A stretch of 64,000 nucleotides of DNA. Source: Siccirubricoccus phaeus (lineage in GTDB: Bacteria > Pseudomonadota > Alphaproteobacteria > Acetobacterales > Acetobacteraceae). The translations under genes and the position numbers were made by a program. The notes beneath the pieces are model-generated. The model did no database searches. It saw only the letters and a program-made list of their open reading frames with translations, and was not told the origin of the DNA. Below, one piece after another: positions 8,056-16,407 of this stretch (the first letter of the stretch is position 1; every line of letters begins with the position of its first letter). Where the stretch lies: assembly GCF_008360935.1 (NCBI RefSeq), contig NZ_SRXO01000001.1:1-64000 (forward strand). Reading direction: 5' to 3'.

Positions 8056-9758
8056 CTGCCTTCCGGCCGCAGGAAGGCCATATCCACCCCTTCCGGCGCC
8101 TGCAGTACCTGTTCGTGCAGCAACTTGTCCCACCCCCGCTTCGGCTTGGCCGGCGGCGCCCAGGCGGCCCGCCGCCGGGCGAGCACGTCCTCCGCCACCA
8201 GCAGGTCCAGCCGCCGCTCCTTCACCGAAAGCCGCACCCTGTCCCCGGTTTCCACCAGCCCCAGCGGCCCGCCGGCCGCCGCTTCCGGCGAGATGTGCAG
8301 CACGATGGTGCCGAAGGCGGTGCCGGACATGCGGCAATCGCTCATCCGTACCATGTCCTTCACCCCGGCGCGGGCCAGCTTCTTCGGGATGGGCAGGTAG
8401 CCCGCTTCCGGCATGCCGGCCGGCGTCAGCGGCCCGGCATTCTTCAGGATGAGGATGTCGTCCTTCGCCACCTCCAGCGCGTCGTCGTCGATCCGCCGCG
8501 CCAGGTCTTCCAGCCCGTCGAACACCACGCAGCGCGCCTCCGTCTCGAACAGCGAGGCGGTGGCGGCGCTGCGCTTGAGAATGGCGCCATCCGGCGCCAG
8601 GGAGCCGAAGAGCGAGACCAGCCCGCCCACGGGACTCACCGGATTGTCCCGGGCATGGATGATGGTGCGGTCCACGAAGGGCGGCGCCGCGTCGAGCTGC
8701 TCCGCCAGCGTCCGGCCGTAGAGATCCTTGCAGTCCAGGTGCAGCAGGTCGCGCAGCTCCCGCAGCAGCGCCACCATGCCCCCGGCCGAGTGGAAGTCTT
8801 CCATGTAGCCCTCGCCGGTGGGCTTCAAATCCACCAGCACCGGCGTCTCTTCGCTCAGCGCGTCCAGCCGCTTCAGGTCGATCTTCACCCCCGCACGCCC
8901 GGCGATCGCCGTCAGGTGGATCAGCGCATTGGTGGAGCCGCCGAGGGAGAGCAGCACGCGCAGCGCATTCTCCACGCTCTGCTCGGTGATGAGCTCGGAA
9001 GGCTTCACCGGATGGGTGATGAGGCGCACCGCCAGCGCCCCCGCCTCCTCCGCCATGCGCAGCCGGTCCGCATGCACCGCCGGCGCGCTCGCTGCCATCA
9101 GCGGCATGAAGCCGAGGGTCGCCGCCAGGCACGCCATGGTGGAGGCGGTGCCCATCACGCCGCAGGTGCCGGCGGTGGTGGCCAGCTTGCCCTCGATCTC
9201 GCCGATCCGCTCGGCCGGGACGTCGCCCGCCCGGTAGCGCGCCCAGTAGCGCCGGCAATCGGTGCAGGCGGAGAGCCTTTCGCCCTCGAATTTCTGCGCC
9301 AGCATCGGGCCGGTGACGAGCATCACGCTCGGCACATCGGCGCTGGCCGCGGCCATGAGCTGCGCCGGCACCGTCTTGTCGCAGCCGCCGACCAGCACCG
9401 CGGCGTCCATGGGCTGGGCGGAGAGCATCGCCTCCGTGTCCAGCGCCATCAGGTTGCGGTAATGCATGGAAGTCGGCGTCAGCGAGGGCTCGCAGAGGCT
9501 GACGGTGGGGAAGGCCAGCGGCAGCCCGCCGGCCAGCATCACCCCGCGCTTCACCGCCTGCACCAGCTCCGGCACCGTCCGGTGGCAATTATTGTAGTCG
9601 GAGGCGGTGTCGGCGATGCCGACCACCGGCTTCTCCAGCGCCGCCCGGGAATAGCCCATGGAACTCGCGAAGCTGCGGCGGAGGTAGAGGGCGAAATCCG
9701 GGTCGCCGTAATTGGCGGCGCCGCGGGCCAGGCCGCGTTTCGGGGGCGTCTCGGTCAC
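8052..9758 (-). CDS. IlvD/Edd family dehydratase, probably sugar-acid (pentonate) type
   Basis: 568 residues. The conserved cysteines of the IlvD/Edd Fe-S dehydratases are present: C58 in DYNNCH, C126 in GGCDKTVPAQLM and C199 in GTCGVMGTASTM. The C-terminal SDCRMSGTAFGTIVLHISPEAAAGGPL pattern resembles L-arabonate/D-xylonate dehydratases more than biosynthetic dihydroxy-acid dehydratase, so a catabolic sugar-acid or hydroxy-acid substrate is more likely than branched-chain amino acid synthesis. The reaction would be loss of water from a 2,3-dihydroxy acid to give a 2-keto-3-deoxy acid. It leads an operon with the small Cys-rich gene and an M20 hydrolase. Confidence 0.85.
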   Translation of the reverse strand: MTETPPKRGLARGAANYGDPDFALYLRRSFASSMGYSRAALEKPVVGIADTASDYNNCHRTVPELVQAVKRGVMLAGGLPLAFPTVSLCEPSLTPTSMHYRNLMALDTEAMLSAQPMDAAVLVGGCDKTVPAQLMAAASADVPSVMLVTGPMLAQKFEGERLSACTDCRRYWARYRAGDVPAERIGEIEGKLATTAGTCGVMGTASTMACLAATLGFMPLMAASAPAVHADRLRMAEEAGALAVRLITHPVKPSELITEQSVENALRVLLSLGGSTNALIHLTAIAGRAGVKIDLKRLDALSEETPVLVDLKPTGEGYMEDFHSAGGMVALLRELRDLLHLDCKDLYGRTLAEQLDAAPPFVDRTIIHARDNPVSPVGGLVSLFGSLAPDGAILKRSAATASLFETEARCVVFDGLEDLARRIDDDALEVAKDDILILKNAGPLTPAGMPEAGYLPIPKKLARAGVKDMVRMSDCRMSGTAFGTIVLHISPEAAAGGPLGLVETGDRVRLSVKERRLDLLVAEDVLARRRAAWAPPAKPKRGWDKLLHEQVLQAPEGVDMAFLRPEGR

Positions 9759-9953
9759 GTTCGTCTCTCCGCGTTATGGGCGCAGCCTGCCCTGGCTTCC
9801 GGCCTTTACCGCCCGGGGCCTGGCCCGGGAAGGTAAGGGATAAGCCGCGGGCTGGATACGAAGCTTGCGGCAGGGGGCATGCCCGGGCGGCGTGTCTTGC
9901 CCCTGGCCTCGGGCGGCGATCCGCGCCATACCGGGAGCAAAAGGACCTGCCGG

Positions 9954-10889
9954 GTGCCCCCGATCCGCCTTCCCCTGCCGCCCCGAATGGCGGCCTGGCG
10001 CGATGCCATCGCCCAGGTGCGCGCCATGTACCGGCACCGCCATGGCCGGCTGCCGGACCTGCTCCGCCCCCGCCGCTTCTCCGAGAAGATGCAGTGGCGC
10101 AAGCTGTTCCAGCGCGACCCCCGCTTCGCGGTCTTCTCCGACAAGCTGGCGGTGCGCGGCTACGTCGCCGCCCGGCTGGGGGAGGAGGTGCTGATCCCGC
10201 TCCTCTGGTCCGGCGCTGCGGCCGAGGCGATTCCCTTCGAGCGGCTGGACCCGCCCTATGTGCTGAAGCCGAGCCATGCCAGCGGCCGCCACGTGGTGGT
10301 GACGGGCGCACCGGACATCCCCGCCCTGCGCGCCGCTGCCCGGGACTGGCTGGCCTATTGCCACGGCACCCAGATGGCGGAGCCGGGCTATTTCGGCATC
10401 CCCCGCCGATTGATGGCGGAGCGCTTCCTGGCCGGGGAGGGGGGTGGGCCGCCGGTGGAGCACCGGCTCTTCACCTTCTCCGGCCGGGTGCGGATGATCC
10501 AGACTACCCTTTCCCTCGGCCCCGGCGCCGGCTGGGCGCGGGAGTATTACGACCGCGGCTGGCACAGGCTGCGGATGGAGCTGGAATACCCGCCGGCCTC
10601 CTTGCCCCTGCCCGCGCCGGAGCGTCGCGGCCGCATGGTGGAGATGGCCGAGGCCCTGGCCGCCGGCACCGACCATCTGCGGGTCGATCTCTACAATGTC
10701 CCGGCGGGGATCCGGGTGGGGGAGCTGACCCTCTATTCCTGGTCCGGCCTGGCGCCCTTCCGGCGGGATGCGGATGATCTCTGGCTGGGGCAGTTCTGGG
10801 AGATCGAGCGGCCGGTGCGCCAGGCGCTGCGGGCCGTCGCGCTGACGGGCTGGGCCGCGCCGGCATCACGGTATCCCGATACCGCATGA
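9954..10889 (+). CDS. TupA-like ATP-grasp / polysaccharide biosynthesis protein
   Basis: 311 residues from a GTG at 9954, chosen because AAAGGA lies 9 bases upstream; an in-frame ATG at 9987 or start at 9879 is also possible. The body matches the TupA-like ATP-grasp family: YVLKPSHASGRHVVV near residue 100, EHRLFTFSGRVRMIQ in the middle, and the typical RVDLYNVPAGIRVGELTLYSWSG near residue 255. Members occur in capsule, teichuronopeptide and exopolysaccharide loci and probably act as ligases or glycan-modifying enzymes. No other polysaccharide genes adjoin it. It is divergent from the ilvD-like operon and ends 93 bp before rplM. Confidence 0.75.
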   Translation: MPPIRLPLPPRMAAWRDAIAQVRAMYRHRHGRLPDLLRPRRFSEKMQWRKLFQRDPRFAVFSDKLAVRGYVAARLGEEVLIPLLWSGAAAEAIPFERLDPPYVLKPSHASGRHVVVTGAPDIPALRAAARDWLAYCHGTQMAEPGYFGIPRRLMAERFLAGEGGGPPVEHRLFTFSGRVRMIQTTLSLGPGAGWAREYYDRGWHRLRMELEYPPASLPLPAPERRGRMVEMAEALAAGTDHLRVDLYNVPAGIRVGELTLYSWSGLAPFRRDADDLWLGQFWEIERPVRQALRAVALTGWAAPASRYPDTA

Positions 10890-10919
10890 GGAAAAGCCGC
10901 GAAAAACCGTGACTTCCGC

Positions 10920-10948
10920 TTGACCTGCCCGCCCTCGCGCGCCATACA
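10920..10948 (+). promoter_or_regulatory. Sigma-70-type promoter of the rplM-rpsI operon
   Basis: TTGACC (10920-10925), exactly 17 bp, then CATACA (10943-10948). The spacing is ideal for the housekeeping sigma factor, and the site lies 35 bp before the rplM start. The sequence before the -35 (GACTTCCGC) is also found upstream of the EF-G gene. Confidence 0.75.
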
Positions 10949-10982
10949 CCGCGCCCTGTCCCCGATACGGACCTTTGGACCC

Positions 10983-11468
10983 ATGTTGCAGACTGAGACC
11001 CGCTCGCTGAAGCCGGCGGAGGTCAAGAAAGGCTGGGTGGTGGTGGATGCGGAAGGGCTGGTGCTCGGCCGCCTCGCCGCCATCATCGCCAACCGCCTGC
11101 GCGGCAAGCACAAGCCGCAATTCACCCCGCATGTCGATTGCGGCGACCATGTCATCGTGGTCAACGCCGACAAGGTGAAGGTGACCGGCCAGAAGGCGGA
11201 GCAATCCGTGTTCTACTGGCACACCGGCTACCCCGGCGGCATCAAGGAACGCACGGTGCGCGAACGCCTGGAAGGCAAGCACCCGGAGCGCGTGATCGAG
11301 AAGGCGGTGGAGCGGATGATCACCCGCGGCCCGCTCGGCCGGAAGCAGATGAAGAACCTGCATGTCTATGCCGGGCCGGAGCATCCGCATGCCGGCCAGC
11401 AGCCGGTGGCGCTGGATGTGGCGGGGATGAACCGCAAGAATGTCGCTGGCGTGAAGAAGGTGGCCTGA
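10983..11468 (+). CDS. rplM: 50S ribosomal protein L13
   Basis: 161 residues, slightly longer than the usual 140-155. The typical L13 pattern is complete: [28 protein letters not shown], then [32 protein letters not shown]-like [12 protein letters not shown], and [27 protein letters not shown]13 is an early 23S rRNA-binding protein needed for large-subunit assembly. The ATG at 10983 is chosen because homology starts there, 35 bp after the -10 box. It is cotranscribed with rpsI, whose start is only 4 bp after this stop. Confidence 0.97.
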   Translation: MLQTETRSLKPAEVKKGWVVVDAEGLVLGRLAAIIANRLRGKHKPQFTPHVDCGDHVIVVNADKVKVTGQKAEQSVFYWHTGYPGGIKERTVRERLEGKHPERVIEKAVERMITRGPLGRKQMKNLHVYAGPEHPHAGQQPVALDVAGMNRKNVAGVKKVA

Positions 11469-11472
11469 GGCG

Positions 11473-12006
11473 ATGAGCGAGCAGACGAGCGCCCCGCAGC
11501 CGGGCACCGAACCGGCCGGCACCCCGCTGACCGGCACGCTGGCCGATCTGCGGACCCTGGTGCAGGGCACCCCGGCCGCCGGCGAGGCCCCCATGGTGCG
11601 GGAGCCGAAGCGCGACGCCTTCGGCCGCAGCTACGCCACCGGCCGCCGGAAGGATGCGGTGGCGCGGGTGTGGGTGAAGCCGGGCAAGGGCACCATCACC
11701 ATCAACGACAAGCCGATCGGCCGGTATTTCGCCCGGCCGGTGCTGCGGATGCTGATCACCCAGCCCTTCCTGGTGGCCGACCGCTACCAGCAATTCGACG
11801 TCATCGCGACCGTCACCGGCGGCGGCCTCTCCGGCCAGGCTGGCGCGGTGCGGCACGGCATCTCCCGCGCGCTGACGCATTACGAGCCGGGGCTGCGCCC
11901 GATCCTCAAGAAGGCCGGCTTCCTCACCCGCGACCCGCGCGTGGTGGAGCGGAAGAAGTACGGCAAGGCGAAGGCCCGACGTTCCTTCCAGTTCAGCAAG
12001 CGCTGA
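11473..12006 (+). CDS. rpsI: 30S ribosomal protein S9
   Basis: 177 residues. The first ~50 residues are an Ala/Pro/Thr-rich extension common in alphaproteobacterial S9. The conserved body follows: [14 protein letters not shown], then [22 protein letters not shown], and the C-terminal [18 protein letters not shown] tail that reaches the ribosomal P site and contacts tRNA. It is the second gene of the rplM-rpsI operon and is followed by a strong intrinsic terminator. Confidence 0.97.
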   Translation: MSEQTSAPQPGTEPAGTPLTGTLADLRTLVQGTPAAGEAPMVREPKRDAFGRSYATGRRKDAVARVWVKPGKGTITINDKPIGRYFARPVLRMLITQPFLVADRYQQFDVIATVTGGGLSGQAGAVRHGISRALTHYEPGLRPILKKAGFLTRDPRVVERKKYGKAKARRSFQFSKR

Positions 12007-12055
12007 CCGGGGCGGGCGCCGGTCGGCGCCGGTCCGACTCAGGATCGTCATACGG

Positions 12056-12092
12056 AGGGGCGGGCCCGCAGGGTCCGCCCCTCTTGCTTTTT
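12056..12092 (+). terminator. Intrinsic terminator of rplM-rpsI
   Basis: A 12-bp stem (12056-12067 with 12071-12082, one G-T pair) has a GCA loop and is followed by CTTGCTTTTT. This is the clearest rho-independent terminator in the window and lies 50 bp after the rpsI stop. Confidence 0.88.
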
Positions 12093-12120
12093 GCGCCGCG
12101 TTGGGCGGCAAATGCACCTT

Positions 12121-12310
12121 GGTGTCCCGCTTCCGAAGTCCTGCGGACTTCGTTTCCGGGCCACTGGCTTTTGTTTTCAGTGGCCTGCTTGTCCGCGACG
12201 TTCGCCGGAAATCCAGCGAACTTCGCGGGCAGGACACAAGCTTTTGTTTTCAGTGGCCTGCTTGTCCGCTGCGTTCGCTGGAATCCAGCGAACTTCGCGG
12301 GCAGGACACT
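12121..12310. repeat. GTGTCC-bounded repeat element with an internal 73-bp tandem duplication
   Basis: Starts GGTGTCCC (12121) and ends GGACAC (12304-12309). The first 60 bp match, inverted, the element at 38090-38154. Inside, two units beginning GCTTTTGTTTTCAG lie at 12167-12239 and 12240-12310 with a 73-bp period and only a few mismatches, and each unit ends in GGACAC. No reading frame in it looks coding. With the terminator it accounts for the 320-bp rpsI-argC gap. The 3' edge lies 17 bp before the argC start, so it may affect the argC leader. Confidence 0.85.
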
Positions 12311-12326
12311 AGAGGAGGGGCAGACC

Positions 12327-13274
12327 ATGACCAAGGTCCCGACGGTGTTCATCGATGGCGAGGCCGGCACTACCGGCCTGCAGATCCGCGAGCGGCTGGC
12401 CATCCTGCCGCAGGTCGAGGTCCGTTCCATCGACCCCGCCCGCCGCAAGGACCCGGAAGCGCGCCGCGCGCTGATGGCCGAGGTCGATCTGGTCGTGCTC
12501 TGCCTGCCGGACGAGGCGGCGAAGGAGAGCGTGGCGCTGGCGGCTTCGCTGGGCGGGAAGGCGCCGCGGCTGCTGGATGCCAGCAGCGCCCACCGGGTGG
12601 ACCCGGGCTGGGCCTATGGCCTGCCGGAGCTGACGCCCGACCAGCCGGCGAAGATCGCCGCCGCGCCGCGCGTCTCCAACCCCGGCTGCTACCCGACCGG
12701 CGCCATCCTGCTGCTGCGGCCGCTGGTCGAGGCCGGGATCATGCCCGCCGACCATCCGGTGACGGTCAACGCCGTCTCCGGCTATTCCGGCGGCGGCAAC
12801 GCCATGATCGCCGCCTATGAAAGCCGCACCGCGCCGGATTTCGAGCTGTATGGCCTCGGGCTGGAGCACAAGCACATCGCCGAGCTGCAGCTCTATGGCG
12901 GGCTGACGCGGCGGCCGATCTTCGTGCCCTCGGTGGGCGATTTCCGCCAGGGGATGATCGACTGCATCCCGCTGCATCTCGATACGCTGAACGGCAACCC
13001 AGCCCCCGCCGACCTGGAAGCCGTGCTGGCTTCGCGTTATGCCGGCAGCGAATATGTCTCCGTGGTGCCGGCGACGGCGAAGCTGGAGCCGCAGGCGCTG
13101 AACAACACCAACCGGCTGGAGCTGCGGGTGCATGGCAATGCGGCGCGCGGCCAGGCCATCCTGACGGCGCGCTACGACAATCTCGGCAAGGGGGCGTCGG
13201 GCGCGGCGGTGCAGAATATCGGCCTCATGCTCGGCATTGCGGTGGAGACCACGCTGCCGGCGGCGGCGGAGTAG
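12327..13274 (+). CDS. argC: N-acetyl-gamma-glutamyl-phosphate reductase (short, type 2)
   Basis: 315 residues, the short ArgC form. The catalytic cysteine is C121 in [10 protein letters not shown]. The N-terminal Rossmann loop reads [12 protein letters not shown], and the GLEHKHIAE and S-V-G-D-F-R-Q-G-M segments belong to the substrate domain. The enzyme reduces N-acetylglutamyl-phosphate to the semialdehyde with NADPH in arginine biosynthesis. The ATG at 12327 has AGAGGAGGGG 7 bases upstream. The same frame stays open far upstream through rpsI, but that is shadow sequence. No other arg genes adjoin it. Confidence 0.95.
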   Translation: MTKVPTVFIDGEAGTTGLQIRERLAILPQVEVRSIDPARRKDPEARRALMAEVDLVVLCLPDEAAKESVALAASLGGKAPRLLDASSAHRVDPGWAYGLPELTPDQPAKIAAAPRVSNPGCYPTGAILLLRPLVEAGIMPADHPVTVNAVSGYSGGGNAMIAAYESRTAPDFELYGLGLEHKHIAELQLYGGLTRRPIFVPSVGDFRQGMIDCIPLHLDTLNGNPAPADLEAVLASRYAGSEYVSVVPATAKLEPQALNNTNRLELRVHGNAARGQAILTARYDNLGKGASGAAVQNIGLMLGIAVETTLPAAAE

Positions 13275-13521
13275 GGCCGGGCCGCGGGCGGTGGCTGGCG
13301 AGCTGCCGCCCCGAGCGGCCCCCGGGCGGCCCCCCCGGGCGGCCAACGGGAGGCCACGCCGCCGGGGGCGGCGAAGGAGGAAGTACGCGGCCGCAGGCGG
13401 ACGGGGAGCAACCGCCGCCCCAGGCGGCGCATGAGGAGAGACGCCGCCGCCAGCGGCGTGGCGGCCAGACCGCCGGCGGAGACCAGGCCGCCGGCGGCCA
13501 CGAACGGGAAGAGGAACCTCC
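13275..13521. repeat. Array of GC hairpins separated by purine-rich spacers
   Basis: The 247-bp gap between argC and the gamma-CA-like gene is a run of six or so small inverted repeats (for example GCCGCCggggGCGGC, CCGCCGCCccaGGCGGCG, CCGCCGGCGG twice). Purine-rich spacers such as AAGGAGGAAG, ACGGGGAGCAA and ATGAGGAGAGA separate them. Units are spaced roughly 25-30 bp apart. No convincing gene is present; its frames are low-complexity Arg/Gly/Ala. Confidence 0.6.
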
Positions 13522-14070
13522 ATGGACCATAACGCGCCGGTCGTCACCGGCCCGCTCTACCCCTTCGAGGGCAAGCGCCCCGCGGTGGACCCGAGCGCCT
13601 TCGTGGCGCCGACCGCCGCCGTCATCGGCGACGTCACGATCGGGGAGAAGTCCAACATCTGGTACCACTGCGTGCTGCGCGGGGACACCAACTTCATCCG
13701 CATCGGCCGCGGGGTGAACATCCAGGACGGCACCATCATCCATGTGAATGCCGGCACCCAGGCGACCGTCATCGGCGACGACGTCACGGTGGGCCACGCC
13801 GCCATCATCCATGCCTGCACGCTGATGAACCGCGCCTTCGTCGGCATGGGCGCCACGGTGCTGGATGAGGCGGTGATCGAGGAGGGCGGGGTGCTCGCCG
13901 CCGGCTCCGTGCTGCCGCCGCGCAAGCGCATCGGCCGCTACGAGCTGTGGATGGGCAATCCGGCGACCCTGGTGCGCGTGCTGAGCGAGGAGCAGCGCGC
14001 TAATTTCGACAAAACGGCGCCGCATTATGTGGAGCTGGCAGGTCGCCACCGGGCGTCGCTCGGGCGCTGA
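13522..14070 (+). CDS. Gamma-carbonic anhydrase-like hexapeptide protein
   Basis: 182 residues. A left-handed beta-helix of hexapeptide repeats spans ~25-150, and the zinc-site histidines of the gamma-CA/PaaY/YrdA family are present in IIHVNAG and VGHAAIIHACTL. RGDTNFIRIGRGVNIQDGTIIH is the family signature. Proteins of this type form trimers in the cytoplasm; carbonic anhydrase or thioesterase-linked activity is possible but often weak. GAAGAGGAA precedes the ATG. It is the next gene after argC, across the hairpin array. Confidence 0.88.
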   Translation: MDHNAPVVTGPLYPFEGKRPAVDPSAFVAPTAAVIGDVTIGEKSNIWYHCVLRGDTNFIRIGRGVNIQDGTIIHVNAGTQATVIGDDVTVGHAAIIHACTLMNRAFVGMGATVLDEAVIEEGGVLAAGSVLPPRKRIGRYELWMGNPATLVRVLSEEQRANFDKTAPHYVELAGRHRASLGR

Positions 14071-14119
14071 GTCGCGTTACACTTCCCGCGGCCGGCCAAC
14101 GGCCAGGGAGGAAATGCAG

Positions 14120-14560
14120 ATGATCGAACGCAGGCAAGCCGCGGCCCTGGCCGTCGCTGGCGCATGGCTGGCGGCGCGGCCCGCCGCGGCGCAGCAGGGT
14201 GACCAGCAGGCGGTGGCCCAGGCGGTGCACGCCCTGACCGCCGCCATGCTGCAGCCCGACCGGGCGAAGCTGGAAGCGCTGACCGCGGCAACGCTGAGCT
14301 ACGGCCATTCCGCCGGCAAGATCGAAACGCGGGAGGAATTCATCGACGCGCTGGTGAACAAGACCAGCGTCTTCCGCAGCATCACCCTGCAGGATCAGAG
14401 CATCCAGGTGGCGGGCGGCAACGCCATCGTGCGGCACCTGCTGGTGGGGGAGACGCTGAGCGGCGGCCAGCCGGCGCCGGTGCGGATCGGGGTGATGCAG
14501 GTCTGGACCAAGGAAGGCAGCGACTGGAAGCTGCTGGCGAGGCAGGCTTATCGGATCTGA
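14120..14560 (+). CDS. Secreted NTF2-like (DUF4440-type) protein
   Basis: 146 residues. Residues 1-24 form a signal peptide (MIERRQ, hydrophobic run, then RPAAAQQ), so it is periplasmic. The mature part has the alpha-plus-beta pattern of small NTF2-like proteins: an initial helix (AVAQAVHALTAAMLQPD), then strands around TLSYGHSAGKIETREEFIDAL and a final W-K-L-L-A-R-Q-A-Y-R. The function is unknown. The ATG at 14120 is preferred to 14114 because GGGAGG then lies 8 bases away. Confidence 0.8.
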   Translation: MIERRQAAALAVAGAWLAARPAAAQQGDQQAVAQAVHALTAAMLQPDRAKLEALTAATLSYGHSAGKIETREEFIDALVNKTSVFRSITLQDQSIQVAGGNAIVRHLLVGETLSGGQPAPVRIGVMQVWTKEGSDWKLLARQAYRI

Positions 14561-14720
14561 GAGGGTGTCGAGAGGGGCGCCGCCCCTCTCGAGCTCGCCC
14601 CGCCAAAGGCCGAAGGGCCTTTGGAAACCATGAGTTCAGACCCGACGGTTCAACTGCACGACTCAAGGGTTCCAAGGGCCCTTCGGCCCTTGGCAGGGGG
14701 AGTTTGAGGGGGACGGCGTC
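14561..14720. repeat. Hairpin-rich dispersed repeat between the NTF2-like gene and gltX
   Basis: Contains TCGAGAGGGGC-gcc-GCCCCTCTCGA (14568-14592) and CCAAAGGCC-gaag-GGCCTTTGG. The core at 14632-14664 starts GAGTTCAGACCCGACGG and ends ACTC. An inverted companion of the AAAGG hairpin and a GAGGGGGACG/CGTCCCCCTC stem follow. The CCAAAGGCC hairpin with its GAAACCATGAGT flank recurs at 38192-38226. Confidence 0.75.
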
Positions 14721-14767
14721 CCCCTCAACCCTGGACATAGCCGCCGCCAACAGGCATCGCACCGCGC

Positions 14768-16099
14768 ATGAAACTCCGCTTCGCCCCATCCCCCACCGGG
14801 TTGCTGCATGTCGGCAATGCCCGCGCCGCCCTGGTGAATTGGCTGTTCGCCCGCCAGCGCGGCGGCGCCGTCCTGCTCCGCCTGGACGACACCGACACCG
14901 AGCGCAGCAAGCCCGAATACGCCGTGGCGCTGGAGGAGGATCTGCGCTGGATGGGGCTGGACTGGGATGAGAGCTTCCGCCAGTCCGACCGCCTGGACCG
15001 CTACGCCGCCGCCGCCGAGCGGCTGAAGGCCAGCGGCCATCTCTACCCCTGCTTCGAAAGCGAGGAGGAGCTGCGGGCCAAGCGCGAGCAGCTTCTGCGC
15101 CAGGGCAAGCCGCCCATTTACGACCGCGGCGCGCTGAAGATGACGCCGGAGCAGCTCTCCCGCGCGCTGGCCAATGGCAAGCTGCCCTATTGGCGCTTCA
15201 AGCTCTCCGGCATGCAGCGGGAATGGCAGGACGGGGTGCTGGGGCGGCGGGCGGTGAAGCTTGCCGCCCTGTCGGACCCGGTGCTGGTGCGGGCGGATGG
15301 CTCGCCGCTCTACACCTTCACCAGCGTGGTGGATGACCTGGAAGGCGGCGTCACCCACATCATCCGGGGCGAGGATCATGTGACGAATACCGGCGTGCAG
15401 CTCGATATCTGGGCGGCGCTGGGGGGGGAGGTGCGGGCGCTCTCCTTCGCGCATCTGCCGCTGCTGACCGATTCGGATGGCGGGCCGCTCTCCAAGCGGC
15501 TGGGCTCGCTTTCCCTGCGGCAATTGCGGCGGGACGGGGTGGAGCCGGCGGCGCTTTCCGGCTACCTGGCCGCGCTCGGCACGCCGCGGGACCCGGTGCC
15601 GGCCCTGCCGGCGGCGCTGGTGGCCGGCTTCGACATGACCGGCATCAGCAAATCGCCGGCGCGGTTCGACGTGCAGCAGCTTCTGGCGCTGAACCGCCGG
15701 CATCTGCATGGCGCGAGCTTCGAGAGCGTGCGCGACCGGCTGCCGGAGGGGGCGGACGAGGCGTTCTGGCTGGCGATCCGGGAGAATCTGGATCTGCTGG
15801 GCGAGGCGAAGACCTGGTTCGAGGTGGTGCGCGGCCGCATCGTGCCGCCGCCGCAGCCGGAGGAGGGTGAGTTCCTGCGCGCCGCGCTGGCGGCGCTGCC
15901 GCCGGAGCCCTGGGACGAGGAGACCTGGGGTGCCTGGACGGCCGCGCTGAAGGCCAGCACGGGCAGGAAGGGCAAGGCGCTGTTCCTGCCGCTGCGCCTG
16001 GCCCTGACCGGCGAGGAACACGGCCCGGACCTGAAGACGCTGCTGCCCCTGATCGGCCGCGCGGCGGCCGTGGAACGCCTGGCGGTGTCGGTGGGGTAG
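14768..16099 (+). CDS. gltX: Glutamyl-tRNA synthetase (GltX)
   Basis: 443 residues. Class I signatures are present: H14-V-G-N17 as the HIGH motif within F-A-P-S-P-T-G-L-L-H-V-G-N, and L-S-K-R at 241-244 as the KMSKS equivalent. HIIRGEDHVTNT near residue 197 is the usual Glu/Gln-RS motif. It charges tRNA-Glu (and, in organisms using GatCAB, sometimes tRNA-Gln). It belongs to the shorter form, and many alphaproteobacteria carry two GltX genes, so specificity is uncertain. There is no strong Shine-Dalgarno; the gene starts straight after a hairpin repeat block. Confidence 0.93.
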   Translation: MKLRFAPSPTGLLHVGNARAALVNWLFARQRGGAVLLRLDDTDTERSKPEYAVALEEDLRWMGLDWDESFRQSDRLDRYAAAAERLKASGHLYPCFESEEELRAKREQLLRQGKPPIYDRGALKMTPEQLSRALANGKLPYWRFKLSGMQREWQDGVLGRRAVKLAALSDPVLVRADGSPLYTFTSVVDDLEGGVTHIIRGEDHVTNTGVQLDIWAALGGEVRALSFAHLPLLTDSDGGPLSKRLGSLSLRQLRRDGVEPAALSGYLAALGTPRDPVPALPAALVAGFDMTGISKSPARFDVQQLLALNRRHLHGASFESVRDRLPEGADEAFWLAIRENLDLLGEAKTWFEVVRGRIVPPPQPEEGEFLRAALAALPPEPWDEETWGAWTAALKASTGRKGKALFLPLRLALTGEEHGPDLKTLLPLIGRAAAVERLAVSVG

Positions 16100-16116
16100 A
16101 GAGACGGCGTCAGCGG

Positions 16117-16223
16117 CTAGGGCGGTTTCACCTCGCCTGCGCTCGGCGAACCCGGTCCAGCCCTTTGTTTGATCGCATTTTCCGAGTCGTCCGGCGATTC
16201 CGCCGGACTTGAAAATGCTCTAA
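16117..16223 (-). repeat. 107-bp CTAGAGC-type structured repeat, copy 1 (reverse orientation)
   Basis: Matches 38226-38332 in inverted orientation over its whole length. In its forward sense it starts (CT)TAGAGCATTTTC, has a nested hairpin (GCATTTTC...GAAAATGC enclosing GTCCGGCG-gaat-CGCCGGAC) and ends near GGTTTCACC/CTAG. It resembles AGAGCATTTTC palindromic elements seen in intergenic DNA of other alphaproteobacteria, recalled from general knowledge. Confidence 0.85.
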
Positions 16224-16235
16224 GTTGCGAACTCA

Positions 16236-16407
16236 TGGTGGGGTCCGGAGAGGCACCCCACTCCAACCCTCCCCCGCTCCGCGGGGGAGGGAGTCGGCAG
16301 GTTGAACTTGCAGACTCACGCCGGGGTCCGGGGAGGCGCTCGCCTCCCCGGCGGAGGTGCAGGAGGCAGCGCCTCCTGCTGGGGGTCCGGGGGGGCGAAG
16401 CCCCCGA
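16236..16407. repeat. Hairpin block with core repeat between gltX and spoVR
   Basis: Includes CCCTCCCCCGC/GCGGGGGAGGG, a GAGTC...GACTC core at 16291-16317, GGGGAGGCG-ctcg-CCTCCCC and AGGAGGC-agc-GCCTCCT. The arrangement is like the blocks at 1-180 and 49372-49487. It lies between the convergent ends of gltX and spoVR, so it could end both transcripts. Confidence 0.7.

Noticed and set aside
8052-9758. Biosynthetic ilvD (dihydroxy-acid dehydratase)
   Set aside because: C-terminal motifs and operon partners fit the sugar-acid dehydratase branch better.
12167-12310. Possible CRISPR-like array
   Set aside because: Only two units with contiguous 73-bp period and no unique spacers, and no cas genes.
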